A stretch of 64,000 nt of DNA. It comes from JBLUOA01 sp048060095. Lineage in GTDB: Bacteria > Pseudomonadota > Alphaproteobacteria > Rhodobacterales > Rhodobacteraceae. Both the position numbers and the translations under genes were made by a program. Shown here one piece after another: positions 60,702 through 64,000 of this stretch; the stretch's first letter is position 1; the number at the start of each line of letters is the position of its first letter. A model generated the notes under the pieces. That model made no database searches, was not told the origin of the DNA, and saw only the letters and a list, made by a program, of their open reading frames with translations. The DNA is taken from contig NZ_JBLUOA010000002.1 in the NCBI RefSeq assembly GCF_048060095.1, forward strand, positions 310,001 through 374,000, written 5' to 3'.

Positions 60702-61980
60702 ACCGCAGCGCCTCCACCGGGTTCATTCGGGCGGCACGGCGGGCCGGAAAGATCGTGACGACGAACGAAAGCCCAAGGGACAGGACGACGGCAGAGACGA
60801 CATCCTTCACCTCAAGCTTGGCCGGAAGGTTGTAGATGCCCCGGATCGACGGGTCCCAGACCCCTCCACCCGAGATGTAGTTGACCGCCGAAAACACCGT
60901 GTCGATATAGATCGCGAACAGGCAGCCAAGGATCACCCCGAGGATCGTGCCGATCAGCCCGGTAAACGCGCCACAGATGAAAAAGACCCGCAGGACAGAC
61001 CCTTCGGTCAGGCCCATCGTGCGCAGAATTCCGATGTCGCCACCCTTGTTTTTAACGAGCATTATAAGGCCCGAAACGATATTCATCGCCGCGATCAGGA
61101 CGAGGATCGCCATGATGACGAACATCACGTTATCCTCGATATCAAGCGCCCGCAGGAACGCGCCGGACCGGTCGCGCCATGTCCAAAGCTGTGTGCGCTC
61201 GCCCCCCGCAGCCAGCAGATCGCCTGACATTTCGTCAATCATTTCGGGGTCTTCGACCATCACCTCAAGCTCATCCGCGACACCCTCGCGGTTGAAATAT
61301 CCTTGCGCCTCATCGAACGGCAGGTAAAGCCGTGTGCGGTCGATGTCATAGCGCCCGGCGGTGAAGATATAGACAACCTCGTAGACATTGACGCGGGGGC
61401 TGGTGCCGAACGCAGTCCGCACCCCGTTGGGCGAGATCAGCTTGATCTTGTCGCCGATGCCCAAACCCAGCTCCCGCGCGACGCCAGAACCGATCGCGGC
61501 CCCTTCGTTGAACCGTTCAATGTCGCCCAGCGCGTCTTCGGGGTTCGCGACCCGTGGGATGCCCTTCAGGTTTTCCAGCGTGATTCCATAGACTTCAACG
61601 CCGCTATTAGACTCTCGGTGATTGGCCATCACCTGCCCTTTGACCAAGGGCGCGACGCGGGTGACGCCCGGCACGGCGCGGATCGCTTCGGCGCGTTCTT
61701 CGAAGTCTTCGATCACGCGCGATGTTTGGCCAGTGTCCGAAACTTCGATGGCATTATAGACGGTTACGTGGGCATTCGCGCCAAGGATCGTATCGACAAA
61801 CTCCGCCCGGAACCCCGATCGCACGGCCAGTGTCGCGATCAGCGCGAACACGGCAAGCGTGATGCCGATCAGGGAAATCCACGTCATGACGCTGACGCCG
61901 CCCTCGGACCGACGGGCGCGCAGGTAGCGCCATGCGATCATCCATTCAAAACGTGAAAACGGGGCGGTTCGGGCGGCCAT
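60694..61980 (-). CDS. lolC: lipoprotein-releasing ABC transporter permease
   Basis: A 428-residue permease of the LolC/E type with an N-terminal helix (SVMTWISLIGITLAVFALIA), a large periplasmic domain, and three C-terminal helices around MFVIMAILVLIAAMNIVSGL and FICGAFTGLIGTILGVILGC. A single LolC/E-type gene suggests a homodimer, common in alphaproteobacteria. It follows proS by 80 nt, the typical order proS-lolC-lolD. Confidence 0.93.
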   Translation of the reverse strand: MAARTAPFSRFEWMIAWRYLRARRSEGGVSVMTWISLIGITLAVFALIATLAVRSGFRAEFVDTILGANAHVTVYNAIEVSDTGQTSRVIEDFEERAEAIRAVPGVTRVAPLVKGQVMANHRESNSGVEVYGITLENLKGIPRVANPEDALGDIERFNEGAAIGSGVARELGLGIGDKIKLISPNGVRTAFGTSPRVNVYEVVYIFTAGRYDIDRTRLYLPFDEAQGYFNREGVADELEVMVEDPEMIDEMSGDLLAAGGERTQLWTWRDRSGAFLRALDIEDNVMFVIMAILVLIAAMNIVSGLIMLVKNKGGDIGILRTMGLTEGSVLRVFFICGAFTGLIGTILGVILGCLFAIYIDTVFSAVNYISGGGVWDPSIRGIYNLPAKLEVKDVVSAVVLSLGLSFVVTIFPARRAARMNPVEALRYE

Positions 61981-62060
61981 GTTGGTTTTGTCCTCTACAT
62001 ACTCCGCCAGCCTGCCGTTCGGATGGCCGATGGCGCGGTGCGACGTTCGATTCCGTCAGG

Positions 62061-63458
62061 TTACAGCCAAGTGTGGAACGACCGGTTCGCCATCGGCTCC
62101 ACCTCTTTGCGCAGCATCGGGTGGTGGTCGGCGTAGATGTCGATGACCTTTTCAATCGCTTTTTCTGGCGGCAGCTCCTCGCTCTCGCCCGTCCGGCGAG
62201 AGGTGAGTTCGACCACACCGTTCTTCAACCCACGCGGGCCGACGGTAATCCGCCAAGGCAACCCGATCAGGTCCATAGACGCGAACTTCGCCCCCGCCCG
62301 TTCATCGCGGTCGTCATAAAGGGGTTCAAGCCCACGGGCAGCAAGCGCGTTATATAGCCCCTCACACGCCTTGTCGGCCTCTGCATCGCCCTGCTTCAGG
62401 TTCACGATGCCACAGTGATAGGGCGTGACGCCCTCGGGCCAGATGATGCCCTTGTCGTCATGACTCGCCTCGATGATCGCGCCAAGCAACCGGCTGACGC
62501 CGATGCCGTGCGATCCCATGTGGACGGGCACGCGTTCGCCCTTGTCGTTGACGACATTGGCCCCCATCGCATCGGAATACTTGGTGCCGAAATAGAAGAT
62601 CTGCCCGACCTCGATCCCGCGCGCCGACCGGCGCCGCTCCTCCGGCACCTTGGCGAAGGCGGCTTCGTCGTGGGTTTCATCGGTGCGGGCGTATTTCGAC
62701 GTGAACTCCTCCAGCACCGACTGGCACTGCGCGTGGTCGTCATAGTCGATGTCCCGGTCTCCGAAGGTCAGATCGGTGACGGCGCTGTCGTAAAACACCT
62801 CCGACTCCCCAGTTTCGGCGAGAACGAGAAATTCATGCGTGTAATCGCCGCCGATCGGGCCACCATCCGCGCGCATCGGGATCGCTTGCAGGCCCATCCG
62901 TTCGTAGGTGCGGAGGTAGCTGACCAGATGGCGGTTATAGGCGTGCAGCGCATCCTCTTTCGTCAGGTCGAAATTATAGCCGTCTTTCATCAGGAATTCG
63001 CGCCCGCGCATCACGCCAAAGCGTGGGCGGACCTCATCCCGGAATTTCCACTGGATGTGGTAAAGCGTCAGCGGCAGGTCTTTGTAGCTGTTCACATGGC
63101 TGCGGAAGATGTCGGTAATCAACTCTTCGTTGGTCGGGCCGTAGAGCATATCGCGCCCGTGACGGTCGGTGATCCGCAGCATTTCCTCGCCATAGTCGTC
63201 GTAGCGCCCGCTTTCGCGCCACAGATCGGCCGATTGCAACGTCGGCATCAGCATCGGGATATGCCCGGCGCGCTGCTGTTCTTCATGCACGATGTTTTCG
63301 ATCTTGCGCAGCACTTTGAAGCCAAGCGGCAGCCACGAATAGATCCCGGCGCTGGCTTGTTTGATCATCCCGGCCCGCAGCATCAGACGATGGCTGACGA
63401 TCTGGGCGTCGGCGGGGGTTTCCTTCAGAACGGGCAGGAAGTAGCGGCTGAGGCGCAT
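62061..63458 (-). CDS. proS: prolyl-tRNA synthetase, short form
   Basis: A 465-residue class II synthetase. Motif 1 region AGIYSWLPLGFKVLRKIENI, motif 2 RDEVRPRFGVMRGREF, motif 3 GSHGIGVSRLLGAIIEAS, and a C-terminal anticodon-binding domain. It lacks the editing (INS) insert found in the long bacterial form, the alphaproteobacterial pattern. It is first in the leftward proS-lolC-lolD run. Confidence 0.96.
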   Translation of the reverse strand: MRLSRYFLPVLKETPADAQIVSHRLMLRAGMIKQASAGIYSWLPLGFKVLRKIENIVHEEQQRAGHIPMLMPTLQSADLWRESGRYDDYGEEMLRITDRHGRDMLYGPTNEELITDIFRSHVNSYKDLPLTLYHIQWKFRDEVRPRFGVMRGREFLMKDGYNFDLTKEDALHAYNRHLVSYLRTYERMGLQAIPMRADGGPIGGDYTHEFLVLAETGESEVFYDSAVTDLTFGDRDIDYDDHAQCQSVLEEFTSKYARTDETHDEAAFAKVPEERRRSARGIEVGQIFYFGTKYSDAMGANVVNDKGERVPVHMGSHGIGVSRLLGAIIEASHDDKGIIWPEGVTPYHCGIVNLKQGDAEADKACEGLYNALAARGLEPLYDDRDERAGAKFASMDLIGLPWRITVGPRGLKNGVVELTSRRTGESEELPPEKAIEKVIDIYADHHPMLRKEVEPMANRSFHTWL

Positions 63459-63550
63459 GTGCGTTTATTCCTTGCAGATATCGTGGTCTGCACCGTCTAG
63501 GCCAATTGCAAACCCCAGACAAGAGAGGCCCGGCCCCATTGCGCCCCGGA

Positions 63551-63580
63551 TTGCAATAAGGCCCCCGAAAATCGGGGGCC
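63551..63580 (-). terminator. terminator of the small secreted-protein gene
   Basis: GGCCCCCGA (63560-63568) pairs with TCGGGGGCC (63572-63580) around three bases. On the minus strand TTATTGC follows. It is 31 nt after the stop codon of the 63611 gene and upstream of proS. Confidence 0.8.
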
Positions 63581-63610
63581 TCGTGGTTGCCTGTCTGTCG
63601 TGTCGTTACA

Positions 63611-63886
63611 TTATTGTGGTATGTCCCCGTATTTTGCAGAGAAGCTTAGCAACGTCAGCCCACCCACCGGTGGTGGCGTGTTGCCTGCCTCTTCGCTGGC
63701 CAATGATCGGAAAACGCGTTGCGCACGCTCCGAGTGGCCGTTGGTGTTCAAATTCGGGACTTCCATCTGGCTGTGATCGGCGTCGGCCAGCCGCAATGAC
63801 GGCCCGCCGGTGCGGTCAGTATCGGCGGCCAGCGGAAGCGCGACCATGCCGAGCATGAACGCGAAAATCGCAACAAGGCGTCTCAT
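63611..63886 (-). CDS. small secreted protein, unknown
   Basis: A 91-residue protein with a signal peptide (RRLVAIFAFMLGMVALPLAA, cleavage after AD near residue 22) and a mature part rich in Ser, Asn and His (NLNTNGHSERAQRVFRSLAS). No family recognised. AAAGGAG stands 8 nt before the ATG at 63886. That ribosome binding site is partly inside a 10-bp inverted repeat (see 63895-63933), which may control translation. Confidence 0.7.
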   Translation of the reverse strand: MRRLVAIFAFMLGMVALPLAADTDRTGGPSLRLADADHSQMEVPNLNTNGHSERAQRVFRSLASEEAGNTPPPVGGLTLLSFSAKYGDIPQ

Positions 63887-63894
63887 GGTGCTCT

Positions 63895-63933
63895 CCTTTC
63901 CATACTGGCAAACTCACTCTTGTTATGGAAAGG
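63895..63933 (-). promoter_or_regulatory. hairpin that could hide a ribosome binding site
   Basis: CCTTTCCATA (63895-63904) and TATGGAAAGG (63924-63933) are exact reverse complements with a 19-nt loop. On the minus strand GGAAAGG, the first part of the ribosome binding site for the 63611 gene, is in the 3' arm, so the leader could block translation when folded. Beyond it, 63934-64000 holds no gene I can support. Confidence 0.5.
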
Positions 63934-64000
63934 ATGTGTGGTCGCGCGGGCCTCTCTTCAACGCACAATGCCGTGACGGCGGCGGGAGCTGTTCGTGCCA

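Overview
The window looks like a chromosomal segment of an alphaproteobacterium, most likely a Rhodobacteraceae (Roseobacter/Paracoccus-type) species. The grounds are gcrA, a short-form proS beside lolC/lolD, a class I polyhydroxybutyrate cluster (phaZ, phaC, phaP, phaR) with CTGC-N3-GCAG operators, DUF6455 and DUF1194 proteins, ThyX, and generally GC-rich coding sequence. I see no rRNA, tRNA, CRISPR array, insertion sequence or prophage.

Layout. 0-13.5 kb holds housekeeping genes: rpmB, meaB, hrpB, an L,D-transpeptidase, a Nudix hydrolase, a Pit phosphate transporter, gnd, argD-argF, a DMT transporter, an ABC-2 permease and gcrA. 14-20.7 kb is one tightly overlapping seven-gene leftward operon: DUF805, DUF4129, DUF4350, MoxR ATPase, DUF58, SpoIIM-like, RDD. 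20.9-27.8 kb carries asmA-like, rimO, a HEPN-like orphan, two tandem diacylglycerol kinases, an IMPACT/YigZ protein, DUF6455 behind a perfect FNR box, and an M48 lipoprotein protease. 28.1-32.6 kb is the PHB storage cluster. 32.6-36.6 kb has two alpha/beta hydrolases (one without its nucleophile serine), an M15-like protein, a VOC protein and an MFS transporter. After thrS, 38.9-41.8 kb is a bufferin-type RiPP operon. Two csp genes, thyX, gloA, tandem DUF1194 genes, regulators, sdhE, an aminotransferase, a MATE pump, ppk2, parE, a YdcZ transporter, an Ldh-type dehydrogenase, lolD-lolC and proS follow.

The best candidate for an exciting system is the buf operon: two tandem secreted Cys-rich precursors (both 102 residues, about 80% identical), a DUF692/MNIO enzyme, a DUF2063 partner and a DoxX membrane protein. 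Each precursor gene is followed by a strong intercistronic stem-loop, and the two copies have sharply different alanine codon use, which suggests graded expression. The most puzzling non-coding signal is a pair of 87-bp intergenic elements (25894-25980 and 58929-59015). They share identical ends but carry two different sets of five 11-bp iterons in the same phase. Four orphan genes of visibly lower GC, one HEPN-like and three membrane proteins, are scattered singly among core genes.
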